DNA of 64,000 bases, from contig NZ_JACHDY010000004.1 of NCBI RefSeq assembly GCF_014201315.1, positions 372,001 to 436,000 on the forward strand, given 5' to 3'. Each line of letters opens with the position of its first letter. The first letter of the stretch is position 1. Source of the DNA: Edaphobacter lichenicola (lineage in GTDB: Bacteria > Acidobacteriota > Terriglobia > Terriglobales > Acidobacteriaceae). Shown one piece after another: positions 8,780 to 17,491 of this stretch. Made by a program: the position numbers and the translations under genes. The notes below the pieces were generated by a model, which was given only the letters and a program-made list of their open reading frames with translations, did no database searches and was not told the origin of the DNA.

Positions 8780-11026
8780 ATGCATTGTTGCACAGCTATT
8801 TCGGCTCTACGGCTACGTATTGCCACTCTGGTACTGGTCTTATCTCCTTGCGTCGCCCTCTACGTGAGCGCCCAAACCACGCCGGCTACCATCCAGTTCG
8901 ATTCCACCTCCGGTGTGTTTCGCATCGATGCCGCTGACAGCACCTATGTGTTCGGTATTAATGAAGTACAAGGGCTCCAGAACCTCTATTGGGGCAGGCA
9001 TCTCGCTGCAAGCGATCGCTTCGCCGCTGCACACAGTATGCCGGAGGCTTCATCGTTCGACCCGTCAGTTACTGTCACTCCACAGGAGTATGTAGGGTGG
9101 GGAGGCGGACTCTATGTCGACCCGGACCTGAAGATCACCTTCCCGGACGGCAACCGGGACCTTGTGTTGAAGTACGTCTCGCATCGCATCGATGGAGATA
9201 GCCTTTCCATCGTGATGAAAGACATCTCGCGCGATGTATACGTCATGCTTAACTACCAGGCGGATGGGGAGACGGGAATCCTTCGCCGCTCTGCAACGGT
9301 AGAGAATCGCACCGGCGCTCCGTTCACGGTGGAGCAGATTGCAGCAGGCACATGGAGTCTCCCGCGTGGCACCGACTATCGGCTTCGCTATCTCACCGGC
9401 CGCTGGGCGGGCGAATGGAACGTGCAGGAGCGGCACATTGAGCCGGGTAAAACCGTACTCGAGAGCCGCCGCGGTACAACCGGCGCACAGAATAATCCGT
9501 GGTTCGCCATCGACCGCAAAGGCGCAGGCGATCAGGATGAAGGTGAGGTATGGTTCGGCGCTCTCGGCTGGAGCGGGTCATGGCAGATATCAGTGGAGCA
9601 GGACCAACTCCAACAGGTGCGCGTAACCGGCGGCCCGAATGCCTTCGACTTCGGTTATCTGCTCAAGCCTCGCGAAAAGCTCACCACGCCGGACTTCTAT
9701 GGAGGCTACTCTGACCACGGCATCGGTGGTGCATCGCGGCTGATGCATCGTTACGAAATTGACTCGATCTTGCCTCGCCATCCCAAGCTAAAGCTGCGAC
9801 CCGTCCTCTACAACTCGTGGGAAGCAACTGGCTTTGACGTAAATGAGGCTGGCCAGATGGCGCTCGCCGAAAAAGCTGCAAGCATCGGCGTCGAGCGCTT
9901 TGTGATGGATGACGGATGGTTCGGCGAACGCAAGAACGATCATTCCGGCCTCGGCGACTGGTACGTGAACCAGCAAAAATTTCCCCATGGCCTCAACCCG
10001 CTCATCGACAAGGTGCACTCGTTAGGCATGGATTTCGGTCTTTGGGTTGAGCCTGAAATGGTGAACCCAAACAGCGATCTTTACCGCAATCATCCTGACT
10101 GGGTATTGAACTTCCCAGATCGTCCGCGGACCGAGGGACGCAACCAGCTGGTGTTGAATCTGGCCAGGCCCGATGTGCGGGCGTATATCTACAGTTTTCT
10201 CGACAAATTGCTCACACAGAACGACATTGCCTTTCTCAAGTGGGACTACAACCGTAACTGGTCCGAACCCGGCTGGCCGGCGGTTACCCCCGACACAGAG
10301 AAGAACGTCTACGTCGACTTCACCAACAACTACTACTCCATCCTCGCCGAGCTGCGGCAGAAGCATCCGAAGGTGGAGATCGAGTCTTGCTCCGGGGGCG
10401 GCAGCCGCGTTGATCTCGGGATCATGCGCTACACCGATGAAGTCTGGCCTTCGGACAACACTGATGCTTACGATCGGCTGCTCATCCAGAACGGCTTCAC
10501 CTATGCATACTCGCCCGGAGTGATGATGGCCTGGGTGACGGACTCACCCACCTGGGTGAACAGTCGGTCACTCTCACTCGAGTATCGTTTCCTGTCGTCC
10601 ATGCAGGGGTCGCTCGGCATCGGAGCCAACCTGAACAAATGGACGCGCGAAGACCTGGACGAGGCCCGGAAGATGGTCGCTGTATACAAGTCCATTCGTG
10701 AAACGGTTCAACGCGGTTCTCTCTACCGGCTGATTACTCCGGAGAACAACAGCGAGCAATCCGTCACGGAGACTGTTTCACGTGATGGCAAACAAGCTGT
10801 CACGTTTGCCTTCCTTCATTCCAGCCGCGAGCTTTATCCATTTCCGCTCCTTCAGCTCCGCGGACTCGAAGAGAACGCAACCTACACCCTATCCATGATC
10901 GCCGGAGACGTTGGCGACGGAACGCCCACCACCGCTTCCGGCTCGTACTGGATGAATCATGGGCTTGATCTCAAACTCCGCGGCGATTTTCAGGCGCTGG
11001 CATTCACCTTGACCCGCACGAAGTAA
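8780..11026 (+). CDS. GH36 alpha-galactosidase, secreted
   Basis: A 748-residue protein with a signal peptide ending near SAQ (about residue 31), an N-terminal beta-supersandwich and the GH36 barrel. Landmarks are YNSWEATGFDV, MDDGWFG, GLWVEPEMVNPNSDLY, KWDYN with the nucleophile Asp489, and a CSGGGSRVDLGI...PSDNTD segment with the acid/base Asp559. The 70-residue spacing between the two Asp fits the family. GH36 enzymes release terminal alpha-galactose from raffinose-type sugars and galacto-oligosaccharides. It is cotranscribed with the GH95 gene, and the SGNH hydrolase follows after 51 bp. Confidence 0.95.
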   Translation: MHCCTAISALRLRIATLVLVLSPCVALYVSAQTTPATIQFDSTSGVFRIDAADSTYVFGINEVQGLQNLYWGRHLAASDRFAAAHSMPEASSFDPSVTVTPQEYVGWGGGLYVDPDLKITFPDGNRDLVLKYVSHRIDGDSLSIVMKDISRDVYVMLNYQADGETGILRRSATVENRTGAPFTVEQIAAGTWSLPRGTDYRLRYLTGRWAGEWNVQERHIEPGKTVLESRRGTTGAQNNPWFAIDRKGAGDQDEGEVWFGALGWSGSWQISVEQDQLQQVRVTGGPNAFDFGYLLKPREKLTTPDFYGGYSDHGIGGASRLMHRYEIDSILPRHPKLKLRPVLYNSWEATGFDVNEAGQMALAEKAASIGVERFVMDDGWFGERKNDHSGLGDWYVNQQKFPHGLNPLIDKVHSLGMDFGLWVEPEMVNPNSDLYRNHPDWVLNFPDRPRTEGRNQLVLNLARPDVRAYIYSFLDKLLTQNDIAFLKWDYNRNWSEPGWPAVTPDTEKNVYVDFTNNYYSILAELRQKHPKVEIESCSGGGSRVDLGIMRYTDEVWPSDNTDAYDRLLIQNGFTYAYSPGVMMAWVTDSPTWVNSRSLSLEYRFLSSMQGSLGIGANLNKWTREDLDEARKMVAVYKSIRETVQRGSLYRLITPENNSEQSVTETVSRDGKQAVTFAFLHSSRELYPFPLLQLRGLEENATYTLSMIAGDVGDGTPTTASGSYWMNHGLDLKLRGDFQALAFTLTRTK

Positions 11027-11077
11027 CCATGAGCGATCGTGCGCTAAGTTAAGAGCAGTTATCATCAGGAGGATGAT

Positions 11078-11803
11078 TTGCACGTATCCACGCGTCTGCG
11101 CAACCTGACTCATAATGGCAACCGCAAAGCTATTTACTGGTCCATTGCGATAGCAGCGTTGCTCACCGGAGCGACGCTGCTTGCCCAGGCTCAGAGACAG
11201 ACTTCCATTCCGGAAGAGATTGAGTGGACGTGGGAGGTGCGGCCACTGCGCGCAGATCCGGCTCTTCCAAACGTGCTGCTGCTCGGAGATTCCATCACGC
11301 GTAACTATTTTCCTGAAGTTACGAAGGACTTGAAAGGGGCCGCGAATGTCTATCTCATGGCCGTGTCCACCTCAGTGGGGGATCCGCGACTTCCGCGACA
11401 AATTGAGGAGTTCGCAGCCATGGAGCATGTCGTTTTCCAAGTGGTTCATTTCAACAACGGTATGCATGGATGGGACTACACAGAGGCGCAGTACAAGGCT
11501 GCGTTGCCTGATCTGCTGCACAGCGTTGAGCAGATCGCTTCGAATCATCATGCAATGATCTGGGCGACGATCACGCCCGTGCAGATCCAAGCTTTCAATG
11601 GCGCCACGAATGAGCGAATCAACGAGCGGAACCGGATTGCCCTCGCGTTGTTCTCTTCGGCTGGGATCACGATTGATGACCAGCACGCGCTCATGATGAG
11701 GCATCTGGACACCTACGAGGACACAGTACATTTTGGACCCGCAGGCGCGGTCTTCATGGGTGATCAGGCCGCCGAAACGATTCGCGCGGCCCTGCGGAAG
11801 TGA
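11078..11803 (+). CDS. SGNH/GDSL hydrolase, probable carbohydrate esterase
   Basis: A 241-residue exported protein. It starts at TTG 11078, five bases after an excellent AGGAGG site; no ATG in frame fits as well. A membrane/signal segment (residues about 20-40) precedes the catalytic domain, which shows block I GDSIT (catalytic Ser), the FNNGMHGWDY region and a terminal DTVHFG segment with the Asp-X-X-His pair. SGNH enzymes in glycan loci usually deacylate polysaccharides. Last intact gene of the receptor/GH95/GH36 run, convergent with the decayed operon downstream. Confidence 0.85.
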   Translation: MHVSTRLRNLTHNGNRKAIYWSIAIAALLTGATLLAQAQRQTSIPEEIEWTWEVRPLRADPALPNVLLLGDSITRNYFPEVTKDLKGAANVYLMAVSTSVGDPRLPRQIEEFAAMEHVVFQVVHFNNGMHGWDYTEAQYKAALPDLLHSVEQIASNHHAMIWATITPVQIQAFNGATNERINERNRIALALFSSAGITIDDQHALMMRHLDTYEDTVHFGPAGAVFMGDQAAETIRAALRK

Positions 11804-11833
11804 GGCGGCTTTCGGAAAAGATCGTTCGGTGGT

Positions 11834-13060
11834 TTACCCCAACGACCAACGAAGAAGTTGCTCGACATCGCAGGACTGTGTCGAAACCGTCCCTTTCGCA
11901 AGAGTAGGAGATACCACGATTGCCGTTGTACCTGACTCGTGCCACGCAATGAACCGGCAGTTTTCCTCACCCTGCAGCCGGTTCAGGTTGATCCAGGTGT
12001 AGTAGGCGCCCATCTCAGCGTCAACCAGCGATCCGCGCGGGTCCAGCTCCTGTTCGCCATCTTCGACCGAAATCAACTCATTCATCGGCCGGTCTGCCTG
12101 CCGCGGGGCATATCGCAGAACCAGCGTGTCCGGACGTGCACGTCGCAGCAACTCGCGGGCCGTCCATTGGACGAACGTCGTGCTGAAGATCTGTGTGCCG
12201 GCCCCTTCCGTCAAGATACTTAGTTCGAAGTGACGAAGGACTTGGTCTGAACCGCCCTGCGAATTGCCGAGTTGTGTCGGCACCATCTGCATCATCCTGC
12301 TGCGCAGCTCTTCCGGACCAACCGAGCCTAACGAGCGTGCAGTAACCATATATTGAAGCAAGTTGCGCCGCGTTGGCGCGAGGCTTCCGTAAGAGATGGA
12401 GATAACACCCGTTAGAGCGCGCATATCTTCCGTCTGTCCACCGTCCACGTACCAGTGGGCATAAGGAACAGGGTCAGCCTGTGCACGCTTCTCCAGAAGC
12501 GACATGACTGCCTTCAGGCCGCCCGTAGCACGGACATTTTCGAAGCAGGTTCCATGCGGACGCAGATGACGAAACAGATCTTGTTCGACGGGAGCATCCC
12601 GGCCGACAATAACGATAGAAAGTCGATCCCGGACCTTCTCCCGCTGCATACGGATCTGCGCGAGTTGATCGCCGTAAGCTGCTGCGGCTACATGAAGGCA
12701 TCCATGGCCTCCGCGCTCCATAGAAATGCTGTCATCTCTTCCACCGCGCGCGAAGGCTGCGCGGCCCATCCAATGCGTTGAAAACATGGGGCGATCGGAA
12801 GAGCTTCGAAACGAGCCAGAGTCTGCTGAAGGTCGGGACGCTCGCTCCTCTTTCGTAACGTATGCAGCTGCGCCTCTGTCTCAGCGCGCTCGACTGGGAA
12901 CTGCCAGTCATAGCCCATCAGCTCTCGAAGGAACACGGCGAGGAAGGCAACCGGCAAGCTAGTCAACGTGGGCAGATATCGTTGAGCAAGATCACGCGCC
13001 TGCGGCGGGTATTGCGCGAAGTCGGACGATTGGAGCGAAGCTGACGAGGAGATAATAAAA
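11834..13060 (-). pseudogene. Frameshifted protein of unknown family
   Basis: A continuous-looking protein is split over two frames that change near 12700. The first part runs from about 13060, with segments such as DLAQRYLPTLTSLPVAFLAVF and AFLWSAEAMDAF. It continues in another frame with YGDQLAQIRMQREKVRDRL, VPYAHWYVDGGQ and ENCRFIAWHESGTTAIVVSP and stops at 11834. No family is recognised. The gene sits downstream of the phosphatase-like relic in the same operon. The second frame alone could still give a protein of about 290 residues. One missing base explains the split, so a sequencing error is possible. Confidence 0.55.
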
Positions 13061-13981
13061 CCTCTGTCAGCAGGTTCCCGCGGCTGAATCGCGCGTTGCA
13101 GCCAAGCAGATGTGCGAGCGTAGGCACCAGGTCCACGGACTGTACGGGCCGGTCGACTGTGACGTTCTGACGAATGTTCGGGCCCATTGCCATAAGCCAG
13201 GTGGTACGAGAGAGTGCGTCGCCTGTACGGTGGTGCTGGAACCCATTGCCGCCGGGGGCTCATGTCCGAGTCACGACCGAAGTCCGGCAGTATGAACAGA
13301 TTCGTTTTGCGCGCGTACTCGGGGCTGCACTGAACAGTCTTCCACAGGTCCGCGCAGATGCGATCGGTGCGGGTGATCGCTTCGGTGTAAAGCGAGAAGG
13401 CCCCGGAATGGGCAATGTCTATGTCATGCAGGGTGATCCAAAGCAGGCTAGGCGCTACCGTTTGCATCACGTGCTGCGCGATATACAGCGACAACTCATC
13501 CGGGCTTTGCGATTTGCGCGCATGTGCCAGGAAATCATCCATCGAAAGCTTCATCAACTCCGCCATACCATGCAGCGTATCCTGACGTTTGGCTGTAAGA
13601 GGTGAAGCGATAGGCGACTCGTAGTTGTCCCGAAGGAGCTGGTCATAGTCGGCGACGGCGTGGTCGTTGGCGAGGGTGAGCAATTGCTTGGGCAGAACAA
13701 CCGTTGCGCCGAGCTCGCGGCCATAAAGCGTTCTTCCAGCAAACGGGGAATGTAACGTTGACCTTCAGAGCGAACGTCTCTTCATCTCGGGCTCCGCCAC
13801 CAAAGGTCACAACGATTGTCTTCGGTGCAGGAGGAAGGGCTGCCGCTCGCAATGGCGATGCAAAGAACATCGCTGCAGCAGTGCCCGTGCCCGCGGCTGA
13901 GCGCAAGAACTCGCGACGGCTGATCGCTCGCTCACACGACATACGGAACATCTCTCTACTCCACTCGCGTTCCATGCTCAT
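12963..13981 (-). pseudogene. Alkaline-phosphatase-superfamily (sulfatase-like) exported protein, several frameshifts
   Basis: The gene begins with ATG 13981 overlapping the stop of the upstream galactosidase (ATGA), a coupled start. It opens with a twin-arginine-type signal (SRREFLRSAAG) and continues TIVVTFGGGARDEETF. Frame changes follow near 13780, 13720 and 13250. Joined, the pieces give LPKQLLTLANDHAVADYD, WITLHDIDIAHSG, NLFILPDFGRDSD and a closing DLVPTLAHLLGC, all typical of AlkP-like metalloenzymes such as sulfatases and DUF1501 proteins. At least three indels make it non-functional as read. In the intact state it may have removed sulfate or phosphate from the glycan. Confidence 0.6.
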
Positions 13982-16116
13982 CTCACCTTGTTCTTCGCGC
14001 CTCTGCTCTCACCTCGTATCCTCTCGCTCGGGCCGGATACCTCAATCAGGCGCGACTCGGAGGGTGTCAGAACGACTGGAATGTCGCTTCCTGACACCGG
14101 AGCGGAGACGCCGGAGGCGACATCGCGTGCAACAGAGCCCTTGAATTCGGGATCGATGCGATTGAGATTCACTTGGATGGTGTGCGTCTCCTTGTCGTCG
14201 TAATTGAACACGGCAATGTAATAACCGTGTGCGGATGATCGAGCGAAGACTCTTGCGGCAGCATCCCCTGTGTCGCCTTCGACGGGGCGAAAGACCTTCC
14301 CTTCATCGCCTACCTTCATGAGAGCGCGATTGTTATATACCTGCAACGCCATTGCTTGCCCCTCAGGATCGTCCGCCAGCCGCGTGCTATCCAAAATCAT
14401 GCCTCCGCTGACGATCGTCGATAGAAGGCGGCTTCGAGCTTCCACGAGATTGCGTGCGCCCTCATCGGCCTTGGTCCCTAATGGGATGTGGTCGGGATCG
14501 ATAATGTACAAACTTTCGTCCGTCCACCAGGCATATGTCAACGCATTCAACATATATTCTGTGGATTGATCTTTGCCGCTGATGTGACCTTTGGTGTCGC
14601 ATGAGAGCCGCCTTGCGTGGCCATAGCCGGAAGGGAACAGCGGGGCGATGGAAAGGCTCAAGAACATGCGCCCGGCGTTCGCCTTCAAAACGTCCTGCAT
14701 GCCCAGGTTATAGGCCTCGGTTCCGGTCTGAATCGCGGGATCAGCGTGTTTGCCTTCCAGTGCGCCGTGGCTTAGAAAGTCTAGCTTGAGATACTTGAAG
14801 CCCATCTTCGCGAGCGTGTCGATATAGAATTGCGTCCGCAGACGTGTGCCCGGCGCGGTCGGATCAATAGGTTTGCCACCGTCAACGGTCGGCAAAAATG
14901 CGCCGTCAGGCCCTTTAAGCAGAATGTCGCGATACCGGTACTTTCCATTCGTGCCCTCTACGAATGCGTCGGGATCGTCGCCCCAGGCAGCGAATGGAGT
15001 CCAATAGATGCCGGGTTCGAAGACGGTGCCGTCGTTCGATCTCATCGATTTCACAGTGGCCATCGCGTCTTCGAGAGCAACCCCGTCGAGACTAGACCAA
15101 AACGCATCGAAGTTGATGTAGACCACCTTCCGCGAAAATCCTTCAGGGCTTAGCTTGTCGCGTACGAACTGTGCGGAAGCGATGTAGCGTTGGCGATTGA
15201 TCTTGTCGGCGTATGCGGCCCAACTATTCCAGCCCAATGGACGCGGACCGGCCCAGGCGAGCTGTGGATGCAGTTCGGCGTTCCGTTTGCCGTAAGCTTC
15301 CATGCCACTGCGCCAGTCACTGAACTCTCCCACCATCACGCGGGGAGACAGCACCTTATTGCCGCTCACGACACCATGAGCGACAAAGTCATGCGTATCG
15401 CTCCGTTCGCCGAGCTGCCCCTGCAAACCGCCGAAGACCTCGATGTCTTTCAGCGACCCGCTCTGTGCGTGCATAGTCAACGAGGTCTTCCAGACATCGT
15501 GCGTCAACGATCCGAAAACAAAGCCGCGACGGCTTGCGTTGTCGTAGATCGTCGTTACCTCGTTGCTTGTGATAATTTGATCGGGTTGTTGTAGAGCTGC
15601 AGCGTTGAAGCGAAACCACATATCATTGTCATACGGTACGTGGAGTACACGCAGTACGTCCTGGTGCACCATCTGAAATGCTCCTTCTCCCTGTACCCGC
15701 ACGGCGACGAAGCGATTAGTCGCAACAGGGGTGGTCGAGGCATCGAGTTCAGCTTGGATCTCTACCCACGGCCTTCCGGCTGAGATATAAACACGCTGAA
15801 TCAGGGTGGGCAGCCCGAGCTTAGTATGTTCGATCGTGATCTCATGGGTGCCGTTAATGACTTTGTGCCTTGTGTACGCGTCAGTGGTAAGCAGACGTCC
15901 GTCAGTCAGAGTTACATTTGACGTGAGCCCATCTAACTCGCTTCCATCCCTCCATCGCAGAGTGATCTCGCCCGTTTTAGAATCGACGTTCACCACGACA
16001 GTTTTCGCGTAGGACACGTTAGAACTCTGCGCGCGAATGCAATTGGTCACCGCAAACGCGAGAACAAGAGAGAAGACAAATGATGCCGCGGATGTTCGAT
16101 TCAGCTTCAGAATCAT
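13978..16116 (-). CDS. Clan GH-D glycoside hydrolase, putative alpha-galactosidase
   Basis: A 712-residue secreted protein from ATG 16116 (a longer TTG frame starts at 16161), with a signal peptide ending near IRAQ. An N-terminal beta-sandwich of about 290 residues precedes a barrel starting PRPLGWNSWAAY. The barrel has VYINFDAFWSSLDG, an FEPGIYWTPFAAWG strand and KYLKLDFLSHG with the likely nucleophile Asp446; RLSCDTKG carries the candidate acid/base. This is a GH27/GH36-like layout, but the protein differs from both typical families, so the exact linkage is unsure. It heads an operon with a LacI-type operator upstream and is coupled (ATGA) to the phosphatase-like relic. Confidence 0.75.
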   Translation of the reverse strand: MILKLNRTSAASFVFSLVLAFAVTNCIRAQSSNVSYAKTVVVNVDSKTGEITLRWRDGSELDGLTSNVTLTDGRLLTTDAYTRHKVINGTHEITIEHTKLGLPTLIQRVYISAGRPWVEIQAELDASTTPVATNRFVAVRVQGEGAFQMVHQDVLRVLHVPYDNDMWFRFNAAALQQPDQIITSNEVTTIYDNASRRGFVFGSLTHDVWKTSLTMHAQSGSLKDIEVFGGLQGQLGERSDTHDFVAHGVVSGNKVLSPRVMVGEFSDWRSGMEAYGKRNAELHPQLAWAGPRPLGWNSWAAYADKINRQRYIASAQFVRDKLSPEGFSRKVVYINFDAFWSSLDGVALEDAMATVKSMRSNDGTVFEPGIYWTPFAAWGDDPDAFVEGTNGKYRYRDILLKGPDGAFLPTVDGGKPIDPTAPGTRLRTQFYIDTLAKMGFKYLKLDFLSHGALEGKHADPAIQTGTEAYNLGMQDVLKANAGRMFLSLSIAPLFPSGYGHARRLSCDTKGHISGKDQSTEYMLNALTYAWWTDESLYIIDPDHIPLGTKADEGARNLVEARSRLLSTIVSGGMILDSTRLADDPEGQAMALQVYNNRALMKVGDEGKVFRPVEGDTGDAAARVFARSSAHGYYIAVFNYDDKETHTIQVNLNRIDPEFKGSVARDVASGVSAPVSGSDIPVVLTPSESRLIEVSGPSERIRGESRGAKNKVR

Positions 16117-16202
16117 GAAGGCTCTCAAAAAAAGGTCTGCGACCGCCTGGATTGCAGTCAAAGCATCGGGTTAGTCACCTTGACGACTGTTTAGAATTAA
16201 AA

Positions 16203-16255
16203 TGTATCCGGTTACAAGCAAACTCACAATATAGCGGCGCTTTGAAGTGTGTCAA
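16203..16255 (-). promoter_or_regulatory. Promoter with LacI-type operator before the clan GH-D operon
   Basis: Read on the minus strand: TTGACA (16255-16250), 16 bp, TATATT (16233-16228), 11 bp, then TGTAACCGGATACA (16216-16203), a near-perfect palindrome. The arrangement copies the one before the TonB receptor (2419-2473). The operator lies 87 bp before the chosen start and 167 bp before the divergent LacI gene. Confidence 0.7.
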
Positions 16256-16382
16256 CCTCGCAAACTGTTCCCGACAGATGTTTCCGTCGGGTGCTCTCGA
16301 CAATCGCGTAGACTGAGCGGGAGATTGATCGTGGCGAATTTGAAGTTTCAGGACAGATTTCGCAGTCGCGGAGACGGAATCC

Positions 16383-17438
16383 ATGCGCCAGAAGGCCGAG
16401 AAATCAGGTCCTAAAAAGCCTGCGACAATGCGTGATGTGGCAAGCCACGCAGGAGTTTCAGTAGCCACGGTCTCGCGCGCCTTGGACGGCTCTTCGCTGG
16501 TGACAGAGGAGACCGCGCTCGTGGTGCGACGCGCCGTAGCGAAACTTAATTTTGTCCCAAACATTTCGGCGCGCACATTAAAGTATGGGCAGAGTCATGC
16601 TATCGGTGTCATTGTTCCGGACCTGACCAACCCATTCTTTTCAGAATTTCTTCGGGAATTTGAGGCGCTAGCCTCAGCCAACGGGCAGGTTGTTCTGCTG
16701 GCGAACGCAGAGGCCAGTGTTGGTGGGGCTCTTACGTCGGTCCGTCAATTACTAATGAGACTTGTCGACGGCGTTGTGGTTCTACCATCGCTCGACGAAC
16801 TGGAGCCCTATCAATTGCTGACGCTTCGCAAGGTTCCTACGGTGGCCATTGATAGCCGTCGAACCGGCCCAAGCTTCAGTGACGTGAGTTTGATGCATGA
16901 GGAGGGAATGAGGCAAGCGGTCGGCTATTTGAAGGACCTTGGACACCAAAAGATCGCTTTCATCGGCGGTTCGCCGGGGCTCATGATCTCGAAGTTGAGA
17001 TTGGATGCCTTTCAAGCCTCGCTAAAGATGCACGGAATTACAGTCCGCCATGAGTATGTCCGCCATGGAAACTATCGTGCTGACGGAGGAGATCGTGAGT
17101 TGCGCAACCTTATGCTCCTGGCCGAAAGGCCAACTGCAGTCATTGGAGTCAATGATTTGACTGCGCTGGGAGCTCTTCGGGCAGCACGTACACTGAACAT
17201 CTCTGTCCCAGGTGAGGTCTCCGTAGTCGGGTTCGATGGCATCGAACTGGATGACCTGGTATCGCCGAGTCTGACAACAATGAGCGTTTCTCGCAAGCTC
17301 ATCGCCCAAAGCTGTCACGGAGCTTTAGAGGAGATGCGCCTCGGGCGAGGCGGTTCCGGCAGACAGCTCTACATTCCTGTTGAACTTATCGTTCGTCAAT
17401 CGACAGGCCGTCCACTCCGTAAAACGACGAAGCATTAA
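16383..17438 (+). CDS. LacI-family transcriptional regulator
   Basis: A 351-residue regulator. The N-terminal helix-turn-helix (TMRDVASHAGVSVATVSRAL, about residues 14-34) and hinge helix with an SARTL core are canonical. They are followed by a periplasmic-binding-like sensor domain with IGVIVPDLTNPFFSEFL, a VGYLKDLGHQKIAFIGG strand and a C-terminal TGRPL tail. It is divergent from the clan GH-D operon and convergent with the GH27 gene. LacI proteins release DNA on binding a sugar. The two CCGG-centred palindromes at 2460 and 16203 are its probable sites; this is inferred from position and motif form. Confidence 0.93.
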   Translation: MRQKAEKSGPKKPATMRDVASHAGVSVATVSRALDGSSLVTEETALVVRRAVAKLNFVPNISARTLKYGQSHAIGVIVPDLTNPFFSEFLREFEALASANGQVVLLANAEASVGGALTSVRQLLMRLVDGVVVLPSLDELEPYQLLTLRKVPTVAIDSRRTGPSFSDVSLMHEEGMRQAVGYLKDLGHQKIAFIGGSPGLMISKLRLDAFQASLKMHGITVRHEYVRHGNYRADGGDRELRNLMLLAERPTAVIGVNDLTALGALRAARTLNISVPGEVSVVGFDGIELDDLVSPSLTTMSVSRKLIAQSCHGALEEMRLGRGGSGRQLYIPVELIVRQSTGRPLRKTTKH

Positions 17439-17448
17439 ACGAAAAAAA

Positions 17449-17473
17449 GGCCTCTTCTATTTACGAAGAGGCC
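17449..17473 (-). terminator. Intrinsic terminator between convergent LacI and GH27 genes
   Basis: A perfect 9-bp stem (GGCCTCTTC at 17449-17457 with GAAGAGGCC at 17465-17473) with a 7-base loop. On the minus strand it is followed by seven U residues, so it is a strong terminator for the GH27 gene. On the plus strand the A-run precedes the stem, so termination of the LacI message would be weaker. Confidence 0.85.
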
Positions 17474-17491
17474 CGAAACGTTTAGTACCAA

